Notes: generated by a model not told the origin, from the letters alone. A stretch of DNA of 64,000 bases from Chryseobacterium indologenes (GCF_001295265.1 NZ_LJOD01000013.1:1-64000), one strand, 5' to 3'; positions 16,440 through 25,714 are shown, numbered from the stretch's first letter. Translations and numbers: made by a program.

Positions 16440-17703
16440 TTGCAGATTCTTTTAAAAGTTTAAATCCAATACTGCAATTTAAGCAATTTTTTTCGGTACA
16501 CGAATGTTTGTAGTGATAAATCAGACTCTGACTTTCCAAAGCATTTTTACAGTTTAACCCTATTTTTTTCCACCCGGAGATTATCGTGTTTTTTTCAGCG
16601 CTTATATTTCTGTAAACATCAAGAACTTCATCAGCAATTTCTTCTTTATGATGTTGGAGATAGGTATATTTTAAAGGAAGAACAGTATTCAGGATAACCA
16701 GTTCAATAAAATCCCTGCTCAAAGTTTTAGGCTGAACCTTCGAGATCGTTCCAAAGTTAAAATGACAATCCCAGTAATCCGATGCTTTGATGGATGAAAA
16801 TACATGGTACAGTTCTTCTGCATTTTTTGCTTTGATAAGTTTTGAAAATAAATTCTGATGCTGACAATAAAGATCAGCAAGCTGAGAGAGGCGGATGGTT
16901 GGAAAATTAGATGGACGCAGCCGTAAAAACTTCGGATGAAATTTAAGGTTGGTAATATTGAATTTTTTGCTTATGAATTCAAATTCCCGCTTCCAGATCA
17001 TCATTTGCCCGTCCAAAGGCTTATCAAGCCATCCTGCCATTCCGAAAAAAAGAGATTCAAGCTGTAGTTCATTCTGTCGGATTTTATTGATAATAGTAAA
17101 ATCAATGCTTTCAGCAATCTGTCTGAAGATATGAGCATTTACCATTAACCCGAAAGAGTAGGCAAGACTGTGAAAAAGTACCGCTTCAAAATTATTTTTA
17201 TGAAGATTCAGACTTCTTTGCAGCTCCAGGGATTTTTCATCCAGTTTTTTCAGAATATTTCCCTCATGGAACACAATCGGAATTTTAGCGGGGTTGAAGA
17301 TATTTTCACAGGGAATAAAAGTCTTGCCGCTTACCAGCTTTTCATATTTCCACAGAATCTTTTCATCAATATGGCCTTTCAATTCCAGAGTAGGAATATT
17401 GCGGTGGCTGAGGTCATCAATTTCTGTATCATTCAGAAATACCACATGAAGAATAATATTCCGGTAATTGGGATCTGTGGAATGATTGTGAAAGACCCAG
17501 TCTGATGTTCTTACGTGCAGCTCTATATTGCCGGCAATCAGAAGTCCTTTTGTCTTAATCTGTGCATCGAGAAAATCCGGGCCTGCATTGGTATTCCATT
17601 TTCCAAAATGGATGATCTCAACAGTATTACCCTCAGTGTCTCTGAAGTTAAAATGCCGGAAAATTTTATAGTTCCAAAGGTATTGAAGAAGTTTTTCTGT
17701 CAT
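16432..17703 (-). CDS. DUF2851 family protein
   Basis: 423 residues from ATG 17703 (MTEKLLQYLWNY); an in-frame ATG four codons upstream at 17715 is the alternative. Family hallmarks: LQYLWNYKIFRHFNF, IIHFGKWNTNAGPDFLDAQI, GNIELHVRTSDWVFHNHSTD, NIILHVVFLND, and a Cys-rich C-terminus (CTEKNCLNCSIGF). The IELH and HxxD positions suggest a nuclease-like or metal-binding core, but the family has no established function. First gene of the DUF2851-PspC-GNAT operon. Confidence 0.88.
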   Translation of the reverse strand: MTEKLLQYLWNYKIFRHFNFRDTEGNTVEIIHFGKWNTNAGPDFLDAQIKTKGLLIAGNIELHVRTSDWVFHNHSTDPNYRNIILHVVFLNDTEIDDLSHRNIPTLELKGHIDEKILWKYEKLVSGKTFIPCENIFNPAKIPIVFHEGNILKKLDEKSLELQRSLNLHKNNFEAVLFHSLAYSFGLMVNAHIFRQIAESIDFTIINKIRQNELQLESLFFGMAGWLDKPLDGQMMIWKREFEFISKKFNITNLKFHPKFLRLRPSNFPTIRLSQLADLYCQHQNLFSKLIKAKNAEELYHVFSSIKASDYWDCHFNFGTISKVQPKTLSRDFIELVILNTVLPLKYTYLQHHKEEIADEVLDVYRNISAEKNTIISGWKKIGLNCKNALESQSLIYHYKHSCTEKNCLNCSIGFKLLKESANV

Positions 17704-17798
17704 AAGTGTTACCATAAAAATACTCCAAATAACAAATACTTTATAACAGGTTTTTGAAATTTCCGGCAGGTGTTCTATATATTCTTTGATGGAGAGAA

Positions 17799-18166
17799 AG
17801 AAAGTTTTTCAAATCTTATTTTTCAGCCTGTTGTTTCATTATCCTTTAGTTTTTGAATGAAAATTATACAAATGCTCTTCGGGAAGTGATATAAAACCTC
17901 CGGAAACTGATTTACTTTTTCCATATCCGGATTTTCCCGATGATAATCCGCTTTGATTTACCTTTTTCTTTACGTTTTTGAAAATCTGAAAAATAGCTCT
18001 TCCACATGTTTTACGCACGTAAATTGGAAACGTGAATCAGGATTTTTCACCTGGATTGGCAAATTGGGACGCTGGCATTCCGAAGAGTCATCGAATTCAG
18101 AATGATCAATAAAATGGAAATACCCTGAATCTCTTAAGAACTCCAGGGTATTTTTTCAGACTTTCC
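17799..18166 (-). pseudogene. Decayed partial copy of bshA and its 3' flank
   Basis: Read on the plus strand, 17799-17895 matches 22634-22740 (downstream flank of bshA: shared GAAAGTTTTTCAAATCTTAT and TTTTGAATGAAAAT), and 17899-18166 matches 23201-23481 (bshA codons about 152-245; shared ACTGATTTACTTTTTCCATA and GTAAATTGGAAACGTGAATC). About 460 bases between these, including the C-terminal 140 codons, are missing in the copy, and small indels break the frame throughout. The N-terminal half is absent too; the sequence joins the end of the next gene. It is in the same orientation as intact bshA, 4.8 kb away. Confidence 0.9.
18120..18156. terminator. Hairpin inside the bshA remnant, possible terminator
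   Basis: Perfect stem ATACCCTG / CAGGGTAT with a 16-base loop, followed by TTTTTT on the plus strand and TATTTCC on the minus strand. It lies just beyond the end of the minus-strand gene at 18175. The matching part of intact bshA forms only a poor version of this stem. Confidence 0.55.
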
Positions 18167-18174
18167 GTTTCGCT

Positions 18175-18711
18175 TTAATTAGGAGCCCAAAAAGACCACA
18201 TACTCCCATTATATACTGCCAGGCGTTTATTGGTGGCCCCATTTACATACACCATCATTCCCGGAGACGGACTGGGAATATTATTAACATCCGTTACAAT
18301 AGGAAGTACCATTGCTTTTGTAACAGATTCCAGTACCAGCACACCGTCTGCGGCAGATGAGCTAGCCCCAATAATAGTTTTTTTTGAAGGATCATTATCC
18401 GTAACTGTAGGTTGAGCCGTTAAAGCAGCAGAAATATCACCGTTTTGACCGCTGAGATCAACCCAGCTTCCATTGTAATATTTTACCCGTGCATTGGCAG
18501 GATCGGAAGCATCCAGCAGGATGGTTCCTTCTGTGGGAGATGCCGGAAGAGTTTTTACATAAGGAAGTATAAGTCCCTTATTACCGGTATTGGGAAACTC
18601 CAGCAAAACAGAGGTCTTGTTAGTGGCTGTGCCTGTAGCATCACCGATAATGACCTGTGAAAACAGATGTGTTGAAAGCATTAAAACGCTTGCTATGATT
18701 ATTTTTTTCAT
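18175..18711 (-). CDS. Secreted surface protein with tail-fibre-like C-terminal module
   Basis: 178 residues. Signal peptide MKKIIIASVLMLSTHLFSQ. The body is built of the pattern seen in many Flavobacteriia surface proteins: VLLEFPNTGNKGLILPYVKT, EGTILLDASDPANARVKYYN, and GMMVYVNGATNKRLAVYNGS near the end. The last ~50 residues match the end of the upstream 556-residue protein (GMMVYDTTAKCLKIYSGNSW). Function unknown; the motif resembles phage tail-fibre or trimeric stalk repeats. Lies 75 bases after that gene in the same direction. Confidence 0.75.
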   Translation of the reverse strand: MKKIIIASVLMLSTHLFSQVIIGDATGTATNKTSVLLEFPNTGNKGLILPYVKTLPASPTEGTILLDASDPANARVKYYNGSWVDLSGQNGDISAALTAQPTVTDNDPSKKTIIGASSSAADGVLVLESVTKAMVLPIVTDVNNIPSPSPGMMVYVNGATNKRLAVYNGSMWSFWAPN

Positions 18712-18786
18712 TATCCTTTTGTTTTTTTATGGCAGCATTCAGTCTGCTGTTCCGTTTTTCTTAATTTTATAGCTCTCGTCAATGAA

Positions 18787-20457
18787 TTATGGGCATGACG
18801 CTGTTGAGAAACAGCTCCACGAGTTTCCGGAATAAATTTTTAAACATTTGGCTGTGGTATCGTAAACCATCATGCCCTCTACAGGATTCGTAATTCCCGC
18901 AAGTTCAGCTGTGGATACTCTGGTAATGACAAAACCTTTGGAATTGGATTCCAGAACGGCATATGCAGATTTTCTGATCATAGGCCAGCTACCACTATCT
19001 GTTCCGGCTCTTTGTAATAGGGTTATTCCAAATTTGGTGTCAGTACCGGCACTTGAAGTGTTGGCAGGATTGTAACAGGCAAGACAAGAATTGAGTACTG
19101 TGGCATCGTTTGCAGTTGTTGTAGCAGGATTATCCGAAGGAATCTGATCGTTAGGCAGATTAAGTGTTTCCACTCCATTATATTTTACAAAGGCCTGGTT
19201 GGAAAAACTAAGTCCGATACTCGCGGCGGGATAGGTGTAGTTGAGCACTATTGTGCAGGTACTCTGTCCGTCCATGATAGAATCTGTATTTGAAGGGGCG
19301 GTACGGATGGGCAATCCTGTAGTACTCAGTGAGGTAAGCTGTGCAGTGGTGAGGGCGGTTCCGTTTCTTGTACCGCTGGTTAGTGTAAGTCCGGCTGGGG
19401 TGGCATCTTTTAGGATGGCACCTGAAACCATAGATGCAGTAGTATTTTGTACAGTGATGGTATAGCTAATGGTATTGGTATTACAGTTACGGGTACCTGC
19501 TTTTTTCACTACCAGGTTAGGTGCAATTCCACTGAAGCAGGATGCCATGTCTAGTGTATTGGACTGTTGAGCCTGTGCGAAGTTTGCGCCCAAATTGGTT
19601 ACAGCTCCCGTGCTCACATTGTAAATACTGCTAGCACCGCGTATAGGAGAAGTATAGCCTCCTCCGCCAATCATTAAATTGCCATCAGGCAGGAAAACAA
19701 GGGAGCTGCTGGCTGATGCTCCTCCTGCTGCATTAATATTGGCCAATACGGTACCAGTAGTGCCCACTCCGAGATAAACCCCGTTGGCGTCGTATTGGGC
19801 TGGGTACATAATTAAGGTGTTAGAATTAGGGTTGACGCTTTTAATAACAATAATATTGCCCAGAGCATCAAACACAAAGTCACTCTCGCCTTGTACCAAT
19901 GGTGAAAGTCCGGTGATTACCGGTTTCGCACCCGCAGCAAGGTTATTAGGATCCAAACGATAGAATCCCTCTACGGAAGGGGCAGCTGGTCCGGTAACAT
20001 AAAACCAAACGCTGCCGTCTATTGGGTTTACTGCTGCACTCTGACAGGCACCAAAGCTAACATTAGTACCATCCGTATTTTTAAATAGCGCCCACTCACG
20101 ATTTGGCGTGTAAGTGCCATCATTATTAACCTTCATAGAGTAGATGTACCGGGGACCACCTTGATTGGTGCTATACCAAAGTGTACTGGTAGCAGCACTA
20201 AATGCTAATGATCTTGGGATATCGTTAGCCGCTCCCGTCCAGGTAACACCGTTATAGGGGCTGGTATAGAAACCAGCACCCTGCACCATCATCTGGCCTG
20301 TATCGGTAACAAAGGAGGTGGTGGGGTTTACGGTCTGAAGCCTTTGGCTATTGTTAGTAGCGTAAATAGGTCCGTTTACAGAGCATTGGGCATAAGCCAA
20401 TGAGGAATATGCACTGCAAAGCAGAAGTAGTGTCTGGGTTATAAAATTCTTCATCAT
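18787..20457 (-). CDS. Large secreted protein: propeller-like N-domain, DUF11 domain, tail-fibre-like end
   Basis: 556 residues. Signal peptide MMKNFITQTLLLLCSAYSSLAYAQ. Residues 25-305 resemble a beta-propeller (AFSAATSTLWYSTNQGG, AVNPIDGSVWFYVTG, VFDALGNIIVIKS, VFLPDGNLMIGGGG). Residues 310-450 are a DUF11-type Ig-like domain (VVKKAGTRNCNTNTISYTI, ILKDATPAGLTLTSGT, DNPATTTANDATV). Residues 470-556 hold the tail-fibre-like module shared with the next gene. Seven or more Cys suggest disulfides outside the cytoplasm. Adhesin or surface structural role is inference. No T9SS sorting domain is present. Confidence 0.75.
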   Translation of the reverse strand: MMKNFITQTLLLLCSAYSSLAYAQCSVNGPIYATNNSQRLQTVNPTTSFVTDTGQMMVQGAGFYTSPYNGVTWTGAANDIPRSLAFSAATSTLWYSTNQGGPRYIYSMKVNNDGTYTPNREWALFKNTDGTNVSFGACQSAAVNPIDGSVWFYVTGPAAPSVEGFYRLDPNNLAAGAKPVITGLSPLVQGESDFVFDALGNIIVIKSVNPNSNTLIMYPAQYDANGVYLGVGTTGTVLANINAAGGASASSSLVFLPDGNLMIGGGGYTSPIRGASSIYNVSTGAVTNLGANFAQAQQSNTLDMASCFSGIAPNLVVKKAGTRNCNTNTISYTITVQNTTASMVSGAILKDATPAGLTLTSGTRNGTALTTAQLTSLSTTGLPIRTAPSNTDSIMDGQSTCTIVLNYTYPAASIGLSFSNQAFVKYNGVETLNLPNDQIPSDNPATTTANDATVLNSCLACYNPANTSSAGTDTKFGITLLQRAGTDSGSWPMIRKSAYAVLESNSKGFVITRVSTAELAGITNPVEGMMVYDTTAKCLKIYSGNSWSCFSTASCP

Positions 20458-20550
20458 ACGTTAGTGTTTTTAGAATTCTCGCGTTTCTTCTTTATTCTAA
20501 ATATCGTCTTATTATTGAGAACAGGTATGCATTTCAATTCATCCGATGCC

Positions 20551-20558
20551 CAAAAATA
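20551..20558 (-). promoter_or_regulatory. -7 element for the DUF11 surface protein gene
   Basis: Minus strand TATTTTTG matches TAnnTTTG, about 95 bases before the start of the 18787-20457 gene. No clear -33 element. Confidence 0.4.
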
Positions 20559-20731
20559 TTTATAGAAATTATGCGATAAGACTTTTAAAGTGTTAATTGT
20601 TGTTAATTAAAAAGCATTTTATCTTGATGGAATGTTAATTTTTTTATTTATAAACAATTGATAATCAGGTTTTTATTTTTATGATTGTGTTAATTATGGA
20701 ATATGAAAAGAATAACGTAACTTTTACTTTG

Positions 20732-20739
20732 TATTTTTG
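20732..20739 (+). promoter_or_regulatory. -7 element for the TPR/HTH gene
   Basis: TATTTTTG matches TAnnTTTG and ends 8 bases before ATG 20748, so the mRNA would be almost leaderless. No TTTG at the expected -33 position. Confidence 0.4.
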
Positions 20740-20747
20740 AAAATTAT

Positions 20748-22496
20748 ATGAACTCAAATTATTCTCCTGTAATCAAGTTTATTGCTTTGTTGGCAATTTT
20801 CTTTATTCTGCTGGCTTCCTGCAATACATCCCGACATGATGGTGATAATTACCTTTATAAAATTCACGATGAGGTTTCGGCTGCCGGGAATAAACCTCAG
20901 AAAATCATGAAAATAGTCAACAGAGAACTTGAAAAATATAAAAAGAGTGGTGATCGTCTTTACCTGATCAGTAGTAAATATTGCGACCTTTTTAATTATC
21001 AGGGCGATATTGAAATAGAACAGGTTCCTAAGGCTTACGAGCTCCTGGGTTTAAATAATGGGAAATACAATTTTATAACAATAGCCTGTAATTTTAGCCT
21101 GGCCTATAAATTTGTGAATACTTCACCTGATCAGTCCATGCAATTTCTGGACAGCGCCATAGAGGATGATGAAAAGACAGGTAAAATGTATTTTTTACCC
21201 CATATGTACCACCTGAAAGGGAAATTGTATTACGACAAAAAAGAGTATAATAAGGCCCGGCTATATTTTAATAAGGCTATGGAATATTACATAAGGAGAG
21301 GAAAAGAAAGTGATACCCTGTATATTGCCTCTATGTACAGCAACTTGGGAATGGTGTATAAAGAGACCAATAATATAGATTTAGCGATTGAAAAGCTGCA
21401 GAAAGGAATTGATATTCTAAAGAAAAAGAAAAACCCTGATTCTGAAGACAGATATCATATTCAATTTTTCAGCGGTAATCTTGCCTCTTATCTTATAGAA
21501 AAAAAAGATTACCCGAAGGCTGAAAAATTACTAATCACAGAATTGGAATATTGTAAAAAAAATAATTGCTATAATGATGCTGTGATTTCTTCTCAACGTT
21601 TGATTAGCATTTATAGCATTACTGGACAAAAAGACCAATATGACTCAATCATTAATTTCCTGATCAGCTTAGAGCCCCAAATAAAATCCATAGACTATAA
21701 AATTGTTACCAATGAAGTTTTCCGGGATTACTATGCGGATAATAATGATCTTCACAATTTAAAATTAATTTCAAAAAGGCTGGAATCTTTACAGCATGAA
21801 TATTATTCTATTTCGGAAGAAAGGCTGCAAAAGTCCTCTAATTCGTTATACAAATATGTGCTAAAAAAGACACGCCAGGAATATGATGATAAAATTTCCG
21901 ATAATAAAAATAAAATCGGGATACTTTTGATCCTGATCTTACTCACTGTCGCGTTTTCAATCTGGAAAATCATTGATATAAGGAAAAAAAATAAAGAAGA
22001 AAAAGTGCTTCTGGAAAATCAAAAGCTCGAGCTGGAAGATAATAAAAAGCTTTTGGAACAGGATGTTCAGCTTCATAAAGAAAAAAACAGAAATCTTAAT
22101 CTTAACCTTAATCTGAAAATAGAAACCGAAAAAGCATTTCTTGAGAATCTTAAAAAAATCAGGAGAACAAAAAACACCAACATAGATGAAACTTTAAAGG
22201 ATCTGCAGTTCAAAATAAACAGTTTAATTCAGATAGATAAGAAAAATGATAATCTCATTAATGAAAGTACATTAGAAAACAAGCTTTTTATGAATAAGCT
22301 TTCTAATCAATTTCCCTCCCTTACGGAACAGGAACTTAAACTATGTGTTTATTTTAAACTGAATCTTTCGTCAAAAGAGGTTTCTTTGCTTGAAAATATT
22401 ACCTCAGGAAGTGTAAGGGTATATAAGACCAAAATAAAATCGAAAATGGGTTTAGAAAAAGGACAGGACTTAAACAGTTTTCTGAATACAATTTAA
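20748..22496 (+). CDS. Membrane-bound TPR protein with C-terminal LuxR-like HTH
   Basis: 582 residues. N-terminal hydrophobic segment ending in LLASC, so signal anchor or lipoprotein. Residues 60-340 are tetratricopeptide repeats (YHLKGKLYYDKKEYNKARLYFNKAMEYY, SNLGMVYKETNNIDLAIEKLQKGI). A transmembrane helix at about 391-409 (IGILLILILLTVAFSIWKI), a coiled coil (420-490), then a C-terminal HTH of LuxR-like type: FPSLTEQELKLCVYFKLNLSSKEVSLL and SVRVYKTKIKSKMGL. This places the TPRs outside and the DNA-binding end in the cytoplasm: a one-component membrane regulator. It is divergent from the surface protein genes and may control them (inference). Confidence 0.82.
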   Translation: MNSNYSPVIKFIALLAIFFILLASCNTSRHDGDNYLYKIHDEVSAAGNKPQKIMKIVNRELEKYKKSGDRLYLISSKYCDLFNYQGDIEIEQVPKAYELLGLNNGKYNFITIACNFSLAYKFVNTSPDQSMQFLDSAIEDDEKTGKMYFLPHMYHLKGKLYYDKKEYNKARLYFNKAMEYYIRRGKESDTLYIASMYSNLGMVYKETNNIDLAIEKLQKGIDILKKKKNPDSEDRYHIQFFSGNLASYLIEKKDYPKAEKLLITELEYCKKNNCYNDAVISSQRLISIYSITGQKDQYDSIINFLISLEPQIKSIDYKIVTNEVFRDYYADNNDLHNLKLISKRLESLQHEYYSISEERLQKSSNSLYKYVLKKTRQEYDDKISDNKNKIGILLILILLTVAFSIWKIIDIRKKNKEEKVLLENQKLELEDNKKLLEQDVQLHKEKNRNLNLNLNLKIETEKAFLENLKKIRRTKNTNIDETLKDLQFKINSLIQIDKKNDNLINESTLENKLFMNKLSNQFPSLTEQELKLCVYFKLNLSSKEVSLLENITSGSVRVYKTKIKSKMGLEKGQDLNSFLNTI

Positions 22497-22721
22497 AGAT
22501 ATAAAGTACGGGTAGGAATAGAGAAGTATACCAATCGTCATCAATTTTAAATACTCCAAAAAAAAACATTCCAAAATCGTATTCTTCCGGTCTGAATAGT
22601 ATGGGTTTACTGACTGCGTATAAAAGACTGTATAGAAAGTTTTTCAAATCTTATTTTCCAGTTTGCTGTTTCACTGGCGGCAGTTTTGAATGAAAATATA
22701 CAAATGCTGTGGGCTGGGATG

Positions 22722-22750
22722 TAAAAAAATCTCCCGTTTCCACAGGAGAT
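22722..22750 (-). terminator. Terminator of the GH3-bshA operon
   Basis: Minus strand stem ATCTCC / GGAGAT around TGTGGAAACG, followed by TTTTTTT; 30 bases after the bshA stop. Confidence 0.75.
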
Positions 22751-22781
22751 ATTCATTATTTTATAATTGTTGGCCGTATGG

Positions 22782-23936
22782 TCAGTTTATTCCTGCAACG
22801 GTTTCCTTTTTAAAATTTTCTATGGTTGTTCTGTACATTTCCTCATAGATCGGAAGAATGTTTTTCAGGTCAAACTTGATGGCCTGATCTTTGGCATTCT
22901 GCTTCATCTGTGTTAAAAGTTCATCATTGCTCAGGAGCTTGATTGTATAATTGCTCATTGCTTCCACATTACCAATTTCAGCAAGGAATCCGGTTTCTCC
23001 CTGGATGTTCACTTCCGGAATTCCTCCGGCATTGGAACTGATTACAGGGGTATAGGCTGCCATCGCTTCCAGGGCCGCAAGACCGAAGCTTTCCTGCTCG
23101 GAAGGAAGAAGAAAGACATCGGAAAGCTGTAAAATTTTATAAAGATCGTTCACTTTGCCTAAAAGACGGATCTTAGAAATCAACTCCGGATTTTCTTCCA
23201 GGAACTGATTTACTTTTTCCATATCCGGACCTTCACCAATGATAATCAGCTTTGATTTTACCTTTTTCTCTACGTTTTTGAAGATCTGTAGTACCTCTTC
23301 CACACGTTTTACCGGACGTAAATTGGAAACGTGAATCAGGATTTTTTCATCAGGATTGGCAAATTGGGTCCGCTGGCATTCCGAACAGTCATCAAATTCA
23401 GAATTATCAATAAAATTGGTAATAACCTGAATCTCTTTTTTAATATTGAAAAACTGCAGGGTGTCTTTTTTCAGACTTTCAGAAACCGAAGTAATGGCAT
23501 CTGACTGATTAATGGAGAATTCCACTGCATGTTTATAGCTCGGGTGCTGCCCTACCAGTGTAATATCTGTTCCGTGAAGAGTGGTCACCAGAGGAATATC
23601 GTTACAGTCTTCCTTCAGCATCTGTTTGGCTGTAAAGGCAGCATATGCATAAGGAATAGCATAATGAGCATGAAGGAGATCCAGTTTATAAAGATTCACA
23701 ACACGGTAGATCATTGAGCTTAAGGCAATATCATAAGGCTGATACTGGAAAAGCGGATAGGTCTGAACATTTACCCTGTGAAAGAATATATTGGGATTGG
23801 TAATGTCTAATCTTGCAGGAAGCGCCGAGCTGATGAAATGTACTTCATAGCCTTTATTAGCAAGAGACATTCCGAGTTCTGTTGCTACAATTCCGCTTCC
23901 TCCGTAGGTGGGATAGCAAAGTATGCCTATTTTCAT
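22782..23936 (-). CDS. bshA: N-acetyl-alpha-D-glucosaminyl L-malate synthase BshA (bacillithiol)
   Basis: 384 residues, GT4 glycosyltransferase. N-terminal MKIGILCYPTYGGSGIVATELG is the BshA signature; LHAHYAIPYAYAAF, TTLHGTDITLVG, SNLRPVKRVEEVL and the donor-binding EQESFGLAALEAMA follow. BshA joins UDP-GlcNAc and L-malate, the first step of bacillithiol synthesis, a low-molecular-weight thiol made by Firmicutes and many Bacteroidota. Starts 4 bases after the GH3 gene, so both share one transcript. bshB and bshC are not in the window. A decayed partial copy lies at 17799-18166. Confidence 0.93.
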   Translation of the reverse strand: MKIGILCYPTYGGSGIVATELGMSLANKGYEVHFISSALPARLDITNPNIFFHRVNVQTYPLFQYQPYDIALSSMIYRVVNLYKLDLLHAHYAIPYAYAAFTAKQMLKEDCNDIPLVTTLHGTDITLVGQHPSYKHAVEFSINQSDAITSVSESLKKDTLQFFNIKKEIQVITNFIDNSEFDDCSECQRTQFANPDEKILIHVSNLRPVKRVEEVLQIFKNVEKKVKSKLIIIGEGPDMEKVNQFLEENPELISKIRLLGKVNDLYKILQLSDVFLLPSEQESFGLAALEAMAAYTPVISSNAGGIPEVNIQGETGFLAEIGNVEAMSNYTIKLLSNDELLTQMKQNAKDQAIKFDLKNILPIYEEMYRTTIENFKKETVAGIN

Positions 23937-23940
23937 TAGA

Positions 23941-25662
23941 TTATTGTTGTTTTGATGTTGATGAAACGGTTGTGTTCACACTGGCATTAAGATCTATACC
24001 CATGCCCGCTTTAAGCTGATCGTTAACGTGAACAGGTAGTCTGCCCCAGATTTTTGTTTTTCCATTCAGCGCATTGGCCGCAGCTGTCATTGAATCGTCA
24101 TTGTTTTCATAAGATACAAGAACGGTAGATACATTTGAAATATCAATGTCTTTCAGAGCGTAGGCACTTCCGAACACATTTAAAATAACGTTTTGTTTTT
24201 TGGTAAGATCAGCAAGTATTTTCTTTGATTCTGCTGAAATCTTATAAGGTTTATAAGCCGTTGAATTATCTTTATGAAAACCAGCGATTACTGTTGAACC
24301 AGCAGGAATCGTACTGATTTCACTGGCTTTTTTGATCACAACATCAGACCCAAGCTGATTGGCGAAAGTCTGATACGGGGCTTCTTCCAAAGGAACGTAA
24401 TATACCTGTTTTCCTGTAACAGGAAGTAATTTTTTGTCGTCTTTTAATAAAGTCAGGGCATTGGCATAAAGATTCTGTACAAGGGTTTTGTGGGAATCAT
24501 TATTCAGGTCGCTGTTGATATTTTCCGGATTTTTAGGAGTGTATTTATCGAGCCCGAGAAAATATTTCGTCAATAAAATTTTCTTTACACTTTCTTCAAC
24601 TCTGGATTGCGGAATTTCGCGGTTATCAATAGCTTTTTGTATCAGTTTTTTACCTTCGGAGACTCCCTGCGAGAATAACATGATATCATTTCCTGCTTTA
24701 AAAGCTAAGGCATCAAGTTCACCGGGTTTATATTTATTGGCAACAGCGCCCATATTTAGTGCATCGGTAATGATCAGGCCTTTATAGCCTAATTTATCTT
24801 TCAGTACTCCGGTAATGATATTTTTAGAAACAGAGGCAGGAATACCTTTTCCGGATTCTAAGCCAGGGACATACAGGTGAGCTACCATCACCCCTCCGAT
24901 TCCTTTATCCATCAAGGCTTTAAAAGGAGCCAGTTCAACCGTATTGAGTCTTTCTAAATTATGGGAAACCACAGGCAGATCAAGATGAGAATCCGTGCTG
25001 GTATCGCCATGCCCCGGAAAATGCTTGATTGCAGCGAGAATGGTGTTATCCTGAAGACCAGTGGAGTAGGATAGGGCAGAGCTGATAACATTATCTACTT
25101 CCGATCCAAAGCTTCGGTTCCCGATAATTGGATTATTAGGGTTAGTATTCACATCAACTACCGGCGCAAAATCCCAGTTGATCCCCATTCTGTGGCAGTC
25201 TTCTGCAATTTTGGCAGACATCTGGTAAATAAGGCTCTTATCCTGAATAGCCCCAAGAGTCATTGCCCATGGAAATTTATGAGCCGTGGCAATCCTTTGA
25301 AATAGTCCCCATTCAGCATCCATTCCGATCATCATTGGAACTTTGGATTTCTGCTGGAATTCATTCACCAGGCTGATTTCTCTGGCAGCGTCGTCCTGCA
25401 TCAGAATCAGTCCACCAATCTTATCATTAACCACAATGTTTCTTACCTGCTCAATATAGCCCTCGCCTTTATTGGTGTACAACGCTACAATAAACAGCTG
25501 TCCGAGCTTTTCATCCTGAGAAAGGGATCTGTACGTCTTGTCTACCCAGGTATGGGCTTTTTTAAGATCGTCCTTGGAAAGGTTTTTAGGCTGATACTGT
25601 GCTTTGGCAGCAGGGCTTATGAATCCACAAATAAAAAGGGAAGTATATAGTAATTTCTTCAT
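23941..25662 (-). CDS. Glycoside hydrolase family 3, beta-N-acetylhexosaminidase-like
   Basis: 573 residues from ATG 25662 (MKKLLYTSLFICGFISPAAKAQ, signal peptide). The open frame continues upstream to TTG 25713, but that lies beyond the promoter. GH3 N-domain: LGQLFIVALYTN, GMDAEWGLFQR, KHFPGHGDTSTDSHLDLP (the His-Asp dyad typical of N-acetylglucosaminidases of NagZ type) and nucleophile Asp in IITDALNMGA. A C-terminal GH3-like domain follows (about 390-560). It likely removes GlcNAc from muropeptides or glycans in the periplasm. It is cotranscribed with bshA; a functional link is not known. Confidence 0.88.
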   Translation of the reverse strand: MKKLLYTSLFICGFISPAAKAQYQPKNLSKDDLKKAHTWVDKTYRSLSQDEKLGQLFIVALYTNKGEGYIEQVRNIVVNDKIGGLILMQDDAAREISLVNEFQQKSKVPMMIGMDAEWGLFQRIATAHKFPWAMTLGAIQDKSLIYQMSAKIAEDCHRMGINWDFAPVVDVNTNPNNPIIGNRSFGSEVDNVISSALSYSTGLQDNTILAAIKHFPGHGDTSTDSHLDLPVVSHNLERLNTVELAPFKALMDKGIGGVMVAHLYVPGLESGKGIPASVSKNIITGVLKDKLGYKGLIITDALNMGAVANKYKPGELDALAFKAGNDIMLFSQGVSEGKKLIQKAIDNREIPQSRVEESVKKILLTKYFLGLDKYTPKNPENINSDLNNDSHKTLVQNLYANALTLLKDDKKLLPVTGKQVYYVPLEEAPYQTFANQLGSDVVIKKASEISTIPAGSTVIAGFHKDNSTAYKPYKISAESKKILADLTKKQNVILNVFGSAYALKDIDISNVSTVLVSYENNDDSMTAAANALNGKTKIWGRLPVHVNDQLKAGMGIDLNASVNTTVSSTSKQQ

Positions 25663-25680
25663 GATCTTTTCTATTAAGAA

Positions 25681-25714
25681 CAAAAATACAATTAAAAAAA
25701 TGATGAAAAACAAA
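25681..25714 (-). promoter_or_regulatory. Promoter of the GH3-bshA operon
   Basis: Minus strand: TTTG (25714-25711), 22 bases, TATTTTTG (25688-25681). Start site near 25674, twelve bases before ATG 25662. This fixes the start of the GH3 gene. Confidence 0.7.
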
